Assembly (NCBI RefSeq): GCF_002116635.1
Contig: NZ_LQPW01000107.1
Span: forward strand, 1 to 64,000
Origin: Mycobacterium szulgai
GTDB lineage: Bacteria; Actinomycetota; Actinomycetes; Mycobacteriales; Mycobacteriaceae
Length of the DNA stretch: 64,000 nt
Direction of reading: 5' to 3'
Shown piece after piece: positions 21,530 through 30,488 of the stretch; within the stretch, counting starts at the first letter, position 1; the number at the start of each line of letters is the position of its first letter. The translations under genes and the position numbers were made by a program. The notes beneath the pieces were generated by a model that worked only from the letters and a program-made list of their open reading frames with translations, was not told the DNA's origin and made no database searches.

Positions 21530-22197
21530 TTGTTGCTCCCCCCATGCACTTTCGCCTTCTGGATGATAGCGGCCACCAACTTGGAAGAATATCCTCTGAA
21601 TGGCAACGCGAGGCTCACAGTCAAGAATGATTCGCCAAGCTGGTGCACGCCCAGCGACTGTCCATATGATTCCCAATACACAGGGTCAGTGACTTTCAAT
21701 GCGTATTCGGTGCCGGCATGATGGAATCGCGCTAGCATCTTCGTCTTCCCGTAGTCGGTGAACACCTTAAGGTCAACATTTTCGACGCGGATGAACGTCA
21801 GCGATGTCCCTAGGCTGCTCGCATCCTCTGGGGATACCAGGTCGTTGACGCCAGTTTGAGTTTTGTCGTTGTTGGTCCATAGCGATTCAGGGTGCTCTTC
21901 AAGTGCGGCAAGGATTTCCAAGTCGGCTTGTCCGTCCTTCTGCCATGGAGAATAGCTTGCGTCGAGAAGCCAATTCTCCGTCTGGTAGTTGTACGGCACT
22001 CGTTTGCTGAGACCGATCGTAACGACGTCAAGCACCCGCAGGGCCGCCCCGTCGGAGAGCACCTGTTCCGGGACCGAACCGCTGGGAGGAGCGCTCACCG
22101 GGCGTATCCAATGGCGCGCGCCGTCGATTCCCGCGATACATCTTCCATCAGGCTTGTAGGAGTTCGCTAGACACACAATCATCTTCAGCTCCACCAT
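21526..22197 (-). CDS. Dual OB-fold (DuOB-type) domain protein
   Basis: 223 residues. The N-terminus VELKMIVCLANSYKPDGRC, followed by GARHWIRPVS and VLDVVTIGLS, matches what I know of the dual-OB-containing family found beside DUF488 genes. The second half (FIRVENVDLKVF... ARFHHAGTEYALKVTDPVY) would be the second OB-like barrel, with LTVSLALPFRGYSSKLVAAII at the end. OB folds typically bind single-stranded nucleic acid; that role is inference here. ATG 22197 has GAGGTG upstream. It is overlapped by the DUF488 gene (TTGA) and lies 70 bp downstream of the DUF3644 gene, all on one strand. Confidence 0.75.
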   Translation of the reverse strand: MVELKMIVCLANSYKPDGRCIAGIDGARHWIRPVSAPPSGSVPEQVLSDGAALRVLDVVTIGLSKRVPYNYQTENWLLDASYSPWQKDGQADLEILAALEEHPESLWTNNDKTQTGVNDLVSPEDASSLGTSLTFIRVENVDLKVFTDYGKTKMLARFHHAGTEYALKVTDPVYWESYGQSLGVHQLGESFLTVSLALPFRGYSSKLVAAIIQKAKVHGGSNN

Positions 22198-22267
22198 CGG
22201 AACACCTCGCAACTTGCGACCGATCCGCGAGAGGCGATCGGAATCCGTCGGCGGTTCTTGGCTGTTG

Positions 22268-23341
22268 TCATGACGCGACTGCCTGCCGTGTGGGGAGGGA
22301 TTGGGGCGTCATCCCCACCAATTGCCGGAATCCGTCAGCATTTTCGAGCCGACGCACCAAATGCTCCACGTATGCCGAGCTGTATGTATAGTCCCGATGC
22401 GGCTCGTCATAGCGGCAGTACTGTTCAATTGTCCGTTCAGGGTTGTTGCCACCCCATCCGGGGCGTACGGCTTCGGCCTTCCACGCCCTCACGAAGTGGG
22501 CCATGTTGAACACGAACGGAATTCGTGCGGCGACGGCTTCGACGACCTGACGCGGCTTCATCCAGCCGCAGTTGCTCACGTCACGCTGTTGTTCGCGGAC
22601 AATGACCAGACCCGTGTCCCTGATCAGCGCCTTCTCTTCGTCGGTCATATCGGCGGCGCGTACGAACTGAATCGGCGTGGCAGACGCCGGGTTCTTCACA
22701 AGCTCTAGGTAGACGCGGAGCCGCATGTCGTACTTGTCGTCGTCCCGAACGTCGTTCGGGAGGCTGTCGGCGGAGTGAACGATGAAGCGCTTGAGCTCAT
22801 TGGGCAGCTTGGAGTGAAGCCGCTCGAGCGCCTGCTGGCCTTCGGCCGTGAATGAACCGATGAAGACCGGGAACCGCAGCTTGGTTGCGAGCGAGAATCG
22901 GATGCCAAACTGGTCGGTCAGCTCCTCCTCGAAGTTCAGCAGCAGCGCCTGCGAGCGTCCACCAACCGCCAGGGCGAGTTCCTGCTGGAACTTGGTAAAT
23001 CGGTGCTCGACCTTGTTTCGCAGCGCGATGAAGAACTCGATGTTCGCCCGCACGGCGGTTTGGTCAGGCCAGCGTTCAATGACACACTTGGCCAACTCCC
23101 ACGTCTTCGGCTCGCCATCGACCTTCTCAAGGCGTCGCGGGTTGGCCTTCATGCGGTAGCGATAGTCGATGCCGTCGCGTTGAAACTCGGCGTGCAGCAC
23201 GTAGAGCCACGCCAGGTGCATATGCACGATGAAGCCCTCGAAAGAGCGCGGCTCCGAGGGGTCGTTGTACAGGCGAACAGCAAGGCATGCCTCGGCGCGC
23301 GCGGCATCGACCAACGCCTTCCAACGTGCGGGGCGCGCCAC
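22268..23341 (-). CDS. DUF3644 family protein
   Basis: 357 residues. The N-terminal half has FEGFIVHMHLAWLYVLHAEF and, typical of this family, FFIALRNKVEHRF, an R-N-x-x-x-H pattern like the R-x4-6-H site of HEPN domains. HEPN proteins are often RNases or nucleic-acid binders in defence and toxin systems; activity here is inference. The C-terminal half (IPFVFNMAHFVRAWKAEAVRP) is less characteristic. GTG start at 23341 with AAGGAAG about 9 bases upstream. It is the first gene of the leftward set with the dual-OB and DUF488 genes. Confidence 0.75.
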   Translation of the reverse strand: MARPARWKALVDAARAEACLAVRLYNDPSEPRSFEGFIVHMHLAWLYVLHAEFQRDGIDYRYRMKANPRRLEKVDGEPKTWELAKCVIERWPDQTAVRANIEFFIALRNKVEHRFTKFQQELALAVGGRSQALLLNFEEELTDQFGIRFSLATKLRFPVFIGSFTAEGQQALERLHSKLPNELKRFIVHSADSLPNDVRDDDKYDMRLRVYLELVKNPASATPIQFVRAADMTDEEKALIRDTGLVIVREQQRDVSNCGWMKPRQVVEAVAARIPFVFNMAHFVRAWKAEAVRPGWGGNNPERTIEQYCRYDEPHRDYTYSSAYVEHLVRRLENADGFRQLVGMTPQSLPTRQAVAS

Positions 23342-23673
23342 GGTCGATCACTTCCTTCCGGCTGCTCAGCGTACAGCGGCGCGCCGACAACGCGCGGTAT
23401 TTGATTCTGTAACTACCGGCGTGTCGCGGGCTGCGTCCGACGGTCTGTGGGCGAGCAGCTCCATACTGAGGGGCTTCGGTCACATGACCGGAGCTGGCGC
23501 CGGCGGTGTCTCTGCGGGTCTGCATGTTGCTGCATCCGGACAGCGGGACATGCGCGTCCATCAATGCTCTGACGCCCCGGTGGCCAGGAGCGTCCTCGTT
23601 CGCCCCGCGACGGACCGGACGATCTGATGCTTGATGGTGTCTGACGTGGTGAGATGGAACCTGTCGGACTGAG
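23342..23673. other. Intergenic region between divergent island genes
   Basis: 332 bp between the divergent DUF3644 gene and the frameshifted unknown gene. Long frames cross it on both strands, but they run antisense into the flanking genes and show no family features. It presumably holds two promoters; I see no clear operator or hairpin. Confidence 0.4.
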
Positions 23674-25060
23674 ATGGGAGTAGCCCTGGCCAATGCCGCG
23701 CCTCGCCTGACCGTGGCCCAGTTCGACCTCCTGCGCTGGGTATCCGGGGGCTGCAAGGACGGTGTGTACGAGGGCACTTCGCACCGCGTGTCGGCGCGGA
23801 GTCTGCATAACCACGGCCTGGTGCGCGTCACGGGCAAGAGCGCGACGTGGAATGCGAGCATCACCCCGGAGGGCACCCGCATGCTCGAGGCCGAGGCGAA
23901 GCGCGTCGAAGCCGAACGTGAACGAGTTCGCCGCGAGGCAGAAGTCACGGCGCAGAAACAACGTGAGCAGGCGCAACTCCGCGAGCAGGCGGTCGAGCTG
24001 CTAAGTGAAGTCGTTGCGGCTGGCGGACGGCTCGACGTCGGAACGCGATTTTCTGCCGACGAGGTCACGAAGCTGTGCACCGGTCTCCGATTGTCGGGTG
24101 CACTGCCCGTTGGGCAACGACTGGCACAGGAGCCGACGCGCATGGATCCGGTCTTCGGCGTCACGGTCTACTTGGAGCCGGACTTCGCGGCTCTGACCGC
24201 CCGTCGTACCTTCACGGTCCCAGGACAGCTCCGCGAGCCGCATCCGGCGGTTGCGGCGTTTCGGGACAAGAAGGACCTCGTCTCAAGGGCCGAGGTCGGC
24301 CGCGCTGCCCGGATCTTGCAGGCCCTCGCTACGGCCTCGACAACAGTCGGCTGGAAGGTCACCGGCCGACCACGCAACGAGGGGTACGGGCGAAACCTGC
24401 CTGATCCGGATCTGATCTTGCAGCTTCCCTCGCGCGAACTGGTGGTGTCGATTCGGGAACTGGACCAGCGCGGAAGACGAGTGACGGCCTTCATCACCGA
24501 GACGGACTACTACACGCGTGCGACTCGGACGATCGCTAACAAGCACTTCGAGCCCTCCGGCAAGCTGGAGGTCAAACTATCGAGGAAATGGGAGGACGAG
24601 ACGGTTCTGGCGATGCGCGACGAGCTTGGTGCGCCGATCGAGGACCAGCTGCCGACGCTAATCCGCGCACTCGAAATCGCCGAGGCAGAAGCGGAGTGGT
24701 CTCACAAGGAGGAGGAGCGCCGTGCTGAGATCCGCAAAGTCCGCTGGGAAGAAGTCAAACAGGAAGCCCTCGTCAAGGTCGCCTACGACCGCAACGCTGC
24801 TCAACTCGACGAGCAGCTTGACCGTAGGCAAGCTGCAGCCGCGATGCGAATGTACGCCGAGGACATCGAATCGCGCGGAAGAACTCGACGAGCCAGCGCG
24901 GACAGAATCCACCGAGTGGGCCGCGTGGATTAGAGCGCATGCCGACCGTATCGATCTGCTCAACAGGCCGCTCCGCCTTCTCCGTGTCACTTCCGCCAGC
25001 CATGATGAACTCGGGCCGCACATGAATGGCTGGAGCACGTACGGGCCGTACCGGCGGTAG
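23674..25060 (+). pseudogene. Unknown coiled-coil protein with a frameshift near its 3' end
   Basis: The uninterrupted frame gives 419 residues ending at 24933. The same sequence read one frame over continues naturally: after MYAEDIE comes RAEELDEPARTESTEW, ending at a stop at 25060. Removing one base, probably the T at 24871, would restore a protein of about 461 residues with a C-terminus like AAWIRAHADRIDLLNRPL. Visible parts: a small N-terminal winged-helix-like region (LTVAQFDLLRWV), a charged coiled coil (about 70-110, rich in EAERERVRREAE), a central beta-rich part (DLILQLPSRELVVSI, VTAFITETDYY), and a second charged helix. I do not recognise the family. The start at 23674 has little ribosome-site support. 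Confidence 0.6.
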
Positions 25061-25447
25061 ACGCGGACTGAGCCGGTGCTTTATGCCGCATTTTGATGTC
25101 ACCTCGACTTGAGGTGCCAATCACGACGGCCGTGCCGACTGGGGCGGCCAATGCCCCCGACCTCGCGGCCCGCCGAGACCTACGAGAAGCCGGATCTGAC
25201 CGAAGAACAAGTCGGGCACCGGATCCAAGTAACACCACCAAAGGAATACCGCCACCGGGATTGGGAAGCTCGGTGGCCGTTTTCTATATGTCGTTGGATC
25301 AAGTCAGATACTCACGTCGGAGGGCAGAAGCGTCATCGCCCCGTGTGCGTTGAAACAGACGAGCCTGACCTCTATTGGTGACAAGATGCGGAAAGCGCGC
25401 TCCATCCATTAACGGCGAAAATGGCCGATGCTCACGAAGGCGGTCAG
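25061..25447. other. Intergenic region in the island
   Basis: 387 bp without a supported gene. Short frames here show no family features. ATG 25421 lies in frame with the next gene but lacks a ribosome site. Confidence 0.4.
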
Positions 25448-26845
25448 ATGACAGCACCCAGCGACGACGATGGTGTGTTCGAGCCGTTTGCCGACGGCGT
25501 AACTGCCAGTTCAAGCCCACCAAATGAAGGCAGCAACGTGTGCCGCGCGGCAGCGCTCGCATTCCTGCTTCGAGGAGCTGCGACCGCGGCAGGCGGGCTC
25601 ACCACCGAGCTGCGCGCGCTGGGCTTTTCCGATCTCGTTCTCCAAGACAACGCCCGCGACTGGGCGGGTCAAAATCCACTTGACCGACTGGGCAGCTACA
25701 CGGCCAGGCCCGACACCAACTTCGACCTCATACGGATGCGCGGCTGGGCCGAGCTGAACGAGAACGCCGATCCTGCGGGAGCGGTCGGCTTCCTTTTCGC
25801 GATGCTCGGCAGTGCGCTTGAACGAGAGTCGGCCGCAGCAGCCGCCGCCCTCTGGCGCGGATTGAGACTGGCCACGCAGTTACCGCCGCCGTCGGCCAGC
25901 GCCCGCCGACGGATTTTCGAGCCGCTGTACTTCGACGTGGATTTCGACTTCGACAGGCGCGGCGGCTTCTGGCCGCTGTATCCGCCCGGGCTCTGGGAGC
26001 CCCCGCTGTCGGCCGTCGATTCCGACGCGCCGGTGCGATGGGATTCGGACCGTTGGTCGGAAACCTACCAACGATTTTCGTACCGACTCGGGCCCGGTGA
26101 CCGCGACGTCGATGCTTACTTCATCGCAGCACTGGCGTTTGCCAGGCTCAATCAAGCGCTTCGCTCGCCCGACACCATCACCCGATCGCTCGGGGCTGCC
26201 GCCTTAGTTCGTGAAGCTGACGCGGACGAACCGGCATCGGAACCCGATCTGCAGGCCCCGTCAGACGCAGTTTCGACATCACCCTCGGTATCAACGATGA
26301 TTCACGGCACCTGGGCATACATGGGCGACTGGTGGCGACCGCGTGTCGGCGACTTCCACCGATTCATCGGCGACAAATACCGGCGGAACCTGTACAGCGG
26401 CGGCGCGCATTTTCATTGGAGTGGCAACTACAGGGCGCGCCACCGCGCCCGGGCAGCAGAGTTCTTCGCCGAGTGGGTAACCGACCGTGCGCCGGCCGGC
26501 ATTCAGTCATTATTCGCCCACAGTTACGGTGGCGAGATCGCGGCGCGTGCACTGACTTTAAGAACGCCGATCCAAGAGCTGATCCTTCTCAGTACCCCTG
26601 TGACGAGCCACGTCAAGGCTGCTGCACAGTCGAGTGCACGGTTGATCGATATTCGCTTGCCATTCGATCCCGTGCTGGCCCTCGAGCTAAAGACCCAACG
26701 GATTCCCTTGAACTACGACGTCACAAGGGTACTGACATCGTGGCGACTCGATCACGGTGCTACGCATAAAGAGTCGGTGTGGCTGGCCGACGACATCGCA
26801 GCGCGGGCCCAGCTTCAGCGCGATCAGAATCTCGTCGGCAGGTAG
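25448..26845 (+). CDS. Alpha/beta hydrolase-fold protein with a large N-terminal domain
   Basis: 465 residues. The C-terminal third is a lipase-like alpha/beta hydrolase: STMIHGTWAYMGDW gives the oxyanion strand, SLFAHSYGGEIAARAL is the nucleophile elbow (H-S-Y-G-G in place of G-x-S-x-G), LPFDPVLAL may supply the acid, and LDHGATHKESVW the His. The N-terminal ~280 residues have no recognisable domain but include Trp- and Asp-rich runs (DFDRRGGFWPLYPPG). No signal peptide. ATG 25448 is preferred over 25421 because GAAGGCGG lies just upstream. Its 3' end overlaps the convergent HTH gene by about 160 bp, which is unusual. Confidence 0.75.
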   Translation: MTAPSDDDGVFEPFADGVTASSSPPNEGSNVCRAAALAFLLRGAATAAGGLTTELRALGFSDLVLQDNARDWAGQNPLDRLGSYTARPDTNFDLIRMRGWAELNENADPAGAVGFLFAMLGSALERESAAAAAALWRGLRLATQLPPPSASARRRIFEPLYFDVDFDFDRRGGFWPLYPPGLWEPPLSAVDSDAPVRWDSDRWSETYQRFSYRLGPGDRDVDAYFIAALAFARLNQALRSPDTITRSLGAAALVREADADEPASEPDLQAPSDAVSTSPSVSTMIHGTWAYMGDWWRPRVGDFHRFIGDKYRRNLYSGGAHFHWSGNYRARHRARAAEFFAEWVTDRAPAGIQSLFAHSYGGEIAARALTLRTPIQELILLSTPVTSHVKAAAQSSARLIDIRLPFDPVLALELKTQRIPLNYDVTRVLTSWRLDHGATHKESVWLADDIAARAQLQRDQNLVGR

Positions 26846-27118
26846 GTCGCCCAGCAACTCCCGCGGATCAACCTCCAGAAAGTCCGCGATCTTCTCCAGC
26901 GTCCGCGAGGTGATATTCGGCTCCCCTCGCTCGACGCCTCCCCATGTATGTCCAGTGGACACCCATGCAGTCGGCGAAGGCATCCCGGGTAGCTGCTCCA
27001 GGAAGGCATGATGCAGGCGAGCGCGGTCCGTGGTTTCGCCGGGTTCGATGGTGACGAACCCTTCTTCGGTCGGCGGCGCGAGGCGGTACTGAACCGCGTT
27101 GGAACCTGGTCGAACCAT
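26687..27118 (-). CDS. XRE-like HTH protein
   Basis: 143 residues. The centre reads HTWGGVERGEPNITSRTLEKIADFLEVDPRELL (positions about 67-100), the second half of a Cro/C1-type HTH as found in small regulators: E-x-G-x-x-N-x-x-x-x-T-L-x-x-I-A. The first helices are less clear. ATG 27118 follows GGTGGTGA. The last ~50 residues (from PADEILIALKL) are unlike a regulator and lie wholly within the opposing hydrolase gene. The natural stop may therefore have been lost, or the tail is read-through. Function and targets are unknown. Confidence 0.55.
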   Translation of the reverse strand: MVRPGSNAVQYRLAPPTEEGFVTIEPGETTDRARLHHAFLEQLPGMPSPTAWVSTGHTWGGVERGEPNITSRTLEKIADFLEVDPRELLGDLPADEILIALKLGPRCDVVGQPHRLFMRSTVIESPRCQYPCDVVVQGNPLGL

Positions 27119-27169
27119 TCTAAGGTCACCACCAGGTATCCGGACGTCCCTTCACCAGCCGTGAGATCG

Positions 27170-27238
27170 CTGGTCAACGACTCAGTTGAAAGGTCTCAAT
27201 TCGTGTCGCAGGTGGCCAAGTCCCCTCCGACACAATTT
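27170..27238 (+). repeat. Degenerate internal attachment site
   Basis: About 69 bp closely matching 33465-33534: both have CTGGTCA, then CAGTTGAAAGGTCTCAA, GTGTCGCA, GTGGCCAAGTCCCC and GACACA. In this copy the core has lost bases (CCCCTCCGACACA instead of CCCCCCTCGGACACA). It divides the island into two units. Confidence 0.75.
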
Positions 27239-27461
27239 CTTAGCTGCACGGATAGAATATCCGCTCTGAGCTCGGTCGAAGCTAGTTTCCAATATTTGCT
27301 GATGCCGAGTGGGCATCGCGTCGATGTCCTAATTCTGCCCGACGGTAGGAACGGAGAATATCCCATTGCGGTGCGATACCGCGGCAGTCGTCCTGTGCTC
27401 GCTCCGCACTTGCACCACGGTGGCACCCCTGTGCAAAGATGCCCGCTCTGCGTGGCTACGT

Positions 27462-27483
27462 CTATAGTATTGGATGCTATAGT
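27462..27483 (+). promoter_or_regulatory. Promoter/operator of the XRE-nucleotidyltransferase operon
   Basis: CTATAGT occurs at 27462-27468 and 27477-27483; its CTATAG core is palindromic. The second copy contains TATAGT, a good -10 hexamer, ending 6 bases before the ATG at 27490. Transcription would then begin at or next to the ATG, giving a leaderless mRNA, common in mycobacteria. The repeats are a likely binding site for the XRE protein encoded next. Confidence 0.55.
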
Positions 27484-27489
27484 TTCAAG

Positions 27490-28002
27490 ATGGGTCCCCG
27501 TGACCTTCGCCATGTCATGGCTGCAACCGGGATGAGCCAATCGCAGCTCGCGCGAATCAGTGGTGTCCGACAGCCCAGCATCAGCCAGTTTCTAAGCGGC
27601 ACAATCGATTTCAGCGATGACCAGATCGACCGACTGCTGTCGTGCATGGGCTATCGACTCGAAGTCAGCCGCCAGGCCGTAAACGCGAACCTCACGCGTT
27701 CCGAGCGCCGCTCTTGGAGCATGCACCGGCAATTGGCGACGCACCTGAATGCCACATCCTTAACTGCCTGGCAGCCAACGATCTTTGCCAACATAGCCCG
27801 CCTACGCGCTGGTGTACGTGGCCAACCGCATCTCGCCAACCTCGACCACTGGCAGCATCTCGTCAGTACCAAGGATGTCCCCGCGCTGCGCCGCATCCTG
27901 ACCGGCGTCGACCGCCATTCGATCGAAATGCGCGAGGTCACACCGATGGGCGGGATTCTCACTGACGAAGAACGCCGGCAAGCACTCCGAAACGCTGTGT
28001 GA
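27490..28002 (+). CDS. XRE-family HTH protein, probable antitoxin
   Basis: 170 residues. The N-terminal HTH (about 5-55) reads GPRDLRHVMAATGMSQSQLA followed by RISGVRQPSISQFLSG, a clear Cro/C1 fold. The rest is helical and probably contacts the partner (LRAGVRGQPHLANLDHW, then VPALRRILTG). The next gene overlaps its stop by one base (TGATG), so the two are coupled, as in toxin-antitoxin pairs. The frame is open upstream to 27439, but the ATG at 27490 directly follows a -10 element, so a leaderless start is favoured. It should repress its own operon through the CTATAGT repeats. Confidence 0.8.
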   Translation: MGPRDLRHVMAATGMSQSQLARISGVRQPSISQFLSGTIDFSDDQIDRLLSCMGYRLEVSRQAVNANLTRSERRSWSMHRQLATHLNATSLTAWQPTIFANIARLRAGVRGQPHLANLDHWQHLVSTKDVPALRRILTGVDRHSIEMREVTPMGGILTDEERRQALRNAV

Positions 28003-28580
28003 TGCGCCGCGACCAACTGGAACACGCAATCCGTACCGCCTGCCAGATCACCGGCCAAACCGAAGTCATCGTGATTGGCTCTCAGGCCATCCTTGGCACC
28101 TACCCCGAATACGAGTTGCCGCACCTTGCGACCCGCTCAATGGAAGTCGACATCCTGCCCATCACCGACGACAACAACACCACCATTGAACTTGCCGACC
28201 TCATCGTCGGGGTTGCCGGCGAACTCTCACCATTCGAACAAACGCACGGATTCAGCATCGATGGTGTCGACCTCACCACCGCTGCCCTACCCGAGGGCTG
28301 GAGAGACCGCCTCGTCAAAATTCAGAACGCCAACACCGCCGCCCCCTCCGGTGATCCCCAATTCATCGGCTGGTGCCTGGACAAAGAAGACCTCTGCGTC
28401 GCCAAACTCTGCGCATTCCGTCCCAAGGACCAGAACTTCGTTCAGGCACTCATCCAAGAGCACCTTGTAGACCCCGTCGTGATCACTGACCGATTAGGCA
28501 CCGTCAACGCCCGCTACACCACAGCTATCGAGACGGCCACCCGCTGGCTGGCGTACCAAATCGAAAACGGGCCATCATGA
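28002..28580 (+). CDS. DUF6036-type nucleotidyltransferase, probable toxin
   Basis: 192 residues. The nucleotidyltransferase signature is present: VIVIGSQAILG (Gly26-Ser27), followed by SMEVDILPI with Glu48 and Asp50 as candidate metal ligands. CLDKEDLCVAKLCAFRPKD matches the conserved helix of DUF6036/AbiEii-like proteins (LAxxKLxAxRxKD). Relatives in M. tuberculosis are the MenT toxins, which add nucleotides to tRNA; a similar act here is inference. Its ATG overlaps the XRE stop, and its stop overlaps the third gene (ATGA). Confidence 0.75.
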   Translation: MRRDQLEHAIRTACQITGQTEVIVIGSQAILGTYPEYELPHLATRSMEVDILPITDDNNTTIELADLIVGVAGELSPFEQTHGFSIDGVDLTTAALPEGWRDRLVKIQNANTAAPSGDPQFIGWCLDKEDLCVAKLCAFRPKDQNFVQALIQEHLVDPVVITDRLGTVNARYTTAIETATRWLAYQIENGPS

Positions 28581-30054
28581 ACATCGAAGTCCCGCCCGAA
28601 ATGTATGGCAACGATCCGGCCGGATTCATCGACCACCTCGGCCTCGTCGTCCAGCGACGCCCCATCGGCTCTGACACGGTGTGGGAAGTATCGGCCAAGC
28701 ACACCGACCTCGTCTCCGCGCAGACCCTGCATGGCCCCGCCCTCAAACGCAGCAGGTTCGATGTCTCGCCAGCACCTACCCCCGACGTGCCAGGAGGCAT
28801 GCCACCGAAACTGTCCGACACCTTCGACAAGATCACCCAAGCCCTCGACGAAAACCCCGCGCTGGCGGCCCGCCTTGACCGCATCATCACCACGCTGATC
28901 GCCGTCCCCGACCACCAAGTCCCTGCCGCCATCGAATGGGGCAGCGCTGCGCTCTCCCGCATACCCCTAGAACGGGCTGACGGCACCACTGAGCCATTGT
29001 TCCCGCGCCTCTCCGTCCACGACGTCCGGATCGACCCTCTCGCCTACCGCTGGTCCAAACTCCCCCAGGTGCTCCTACGCCTCAGACACACCACCGCAGC
29101 CGAACTGGTCGAGGAGTCCAAACAAAACCCCGAGAAGGCGACGTTCCAGTCGTCGGGAGCGCTGTTAGAAGGCACTGTTTTCGGAGGCCTCTATTTTGCT
29201 CCCTTACTCGGCAGTCAGAGTCCATCGATGTGGGGAATAGGCGTACCACGAGTCGGACAGGTCATTGTCTACACTTTCGGCCGCCTGATTAACGGAAGAG
29301 GATTCGGAGCAAGCCGCGACCCGCTCGACTGCCTCCGGGTGCTTATCCACCACTCCCCCACCCACGACTTCGCGAACACAATCGCCGACGCGTCGGACAT
29401 GCACAGGCGATCTTCTCTGAGACCGTTGACTGGTGGGCCTCACGTGTCGACAAGACAATAAACGACATCTTTTCTCCCACAACGTATCTCGACGCTAACA
29501 ACACCTACGTGCCCGAGGCCCACCAACGCTGGATGCTGAACCTCGAACAATTGATTACCCGCATCGGGGCGATCCTCAGCCATCCTCGCGACCGGTCAGC
29601 ACAACTCATGCTCATGTTCCCAGCCATGGACCTTCTAGCCGACAGCTTTACTGGCGCCAACGGCATCGGCCAACTTATGACACCGACGCGACTCGCGAAG
29701 CGCATCAACGCAATTGAAGAACACGTACCCACCCGGATCAAACCACTCGTCATGGCGCCGGCCTATCGCGCACTCACAGCAGCGCAGCAGGTCTCCGACG
29801 AGTTCTTCGCCCCCAGCTCCAACCCCGACGCCACAACGGAGTCGCGACTGATTCACCTATGGAACGCCCGCCGCAACACCACCCACGGATTCAACGAAAA
29901 CGCCGAGATCCTCGCCGAACACACCGGCCGCCTGCCGGCAGACATCGTGTTCGTGCCCATGGTGTATCTCCTCGACATCCTGACCGACCGCGAACGATTG
30001 CTCCAGCGCATCGCCCGCGGCTGCCGCACTGCCCACCCCGGCCGCACAAGCTGA
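28577..30054 (+). pseudogene. Third gene of the XRE-nucleotidyltransferase operon, frameshifted
   Basis: Reads from ATG 28577 as 294 residues to a stop at 29461. The neighbouring frame continues the protein without a gap: after NTIADA comes VGHAQAIFSETVDWWASRVD, then TYVPEAHQRWMLNLEQL, to a stop at 30054. One missing base at about 29391 accounts for this; with it restored the gene has exactly 492 codons. The N-terminal part has KLSDTFDKITQALDENPALAARL and a Pro-rich segment; the C-terminal part has LIHLWNARRNTTHGFNENAE. I know no domain for it. The ATGA overlap with the nucleotidyltransferase gene shows it belonged to the operon. It may be a true lesion, a sequencing error or a programmed shift. 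Confidence 0.65.
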
Positions 30055-30488
30055 CTGCGGCAGGCGCTTCCGTTGGTGAGCAACCCTGGGACAACAGCGC
30101 TGGCTGACGCTATCGACAGCCCGACGATGCGGCGAACTTCGCCTGCTCTAAGCGTCGCCTTGGAGCGCTTTGATGAGGCGCGACGGCGCTACGGCTAGGT
30201 AGTTGCTCATCGGGCGGCGAGGGCGGTCAAGTCTAGGAAGGTCTGCGGCTGCATCGGCGTCTCGTTGGTGCACACTTCACGCCACTTGGCGATCAGGCGG
30301 ACGAAGCCTTTCAGCGAGCGGTGCTCGCAGACACCTTCGAATATCTGCAGCTCTCGGCAGATCAGGACGGCTGGGGTCCACTCGTCGAAGAAAGCGCACC
30401 TGAAGGTGGATCGCACCAGTGTGTTGACCTTATAGCCGTCCCGTCACGACGAGGATTGTGTCGCACCCCCATGGAATGATCCGCATTC
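30055..30488. other. Intergenic region with one doubtful small frame
   Basis: 434 bp. The minus strand has a 69-residue frame at 30207-30416 (MRSTFRCAFFDEWTPAVLIC... QTFLDLTALAAR) whose sequence looks protein-like but lacks a recognisable domain or ribosome site. It may be the remnant of a larger gene. Nothing else stands out. Confidence 0.35.

Larger units (their letters stand above)
27119..27489. other. Intergenic region with internal att relic and toxin-antitoxin promoter
   Basis: 371 bp. It contains the degenerate attachment copy (27170-27238) and, at its right end, the promoter/operator of the XRE-nucleotidyltransferase operon. The rest is relatively A+T-rich and carries no supported gene. 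Confidence 0.6.

Noticed and set aside
23127..24164. Minus-strand frame of 345 residues
   Set aside because: Antisense to the frameshifted gene and overlaps the DUF3644 gene in another frame; Ser/Arg-rich composition typical of a shadow.
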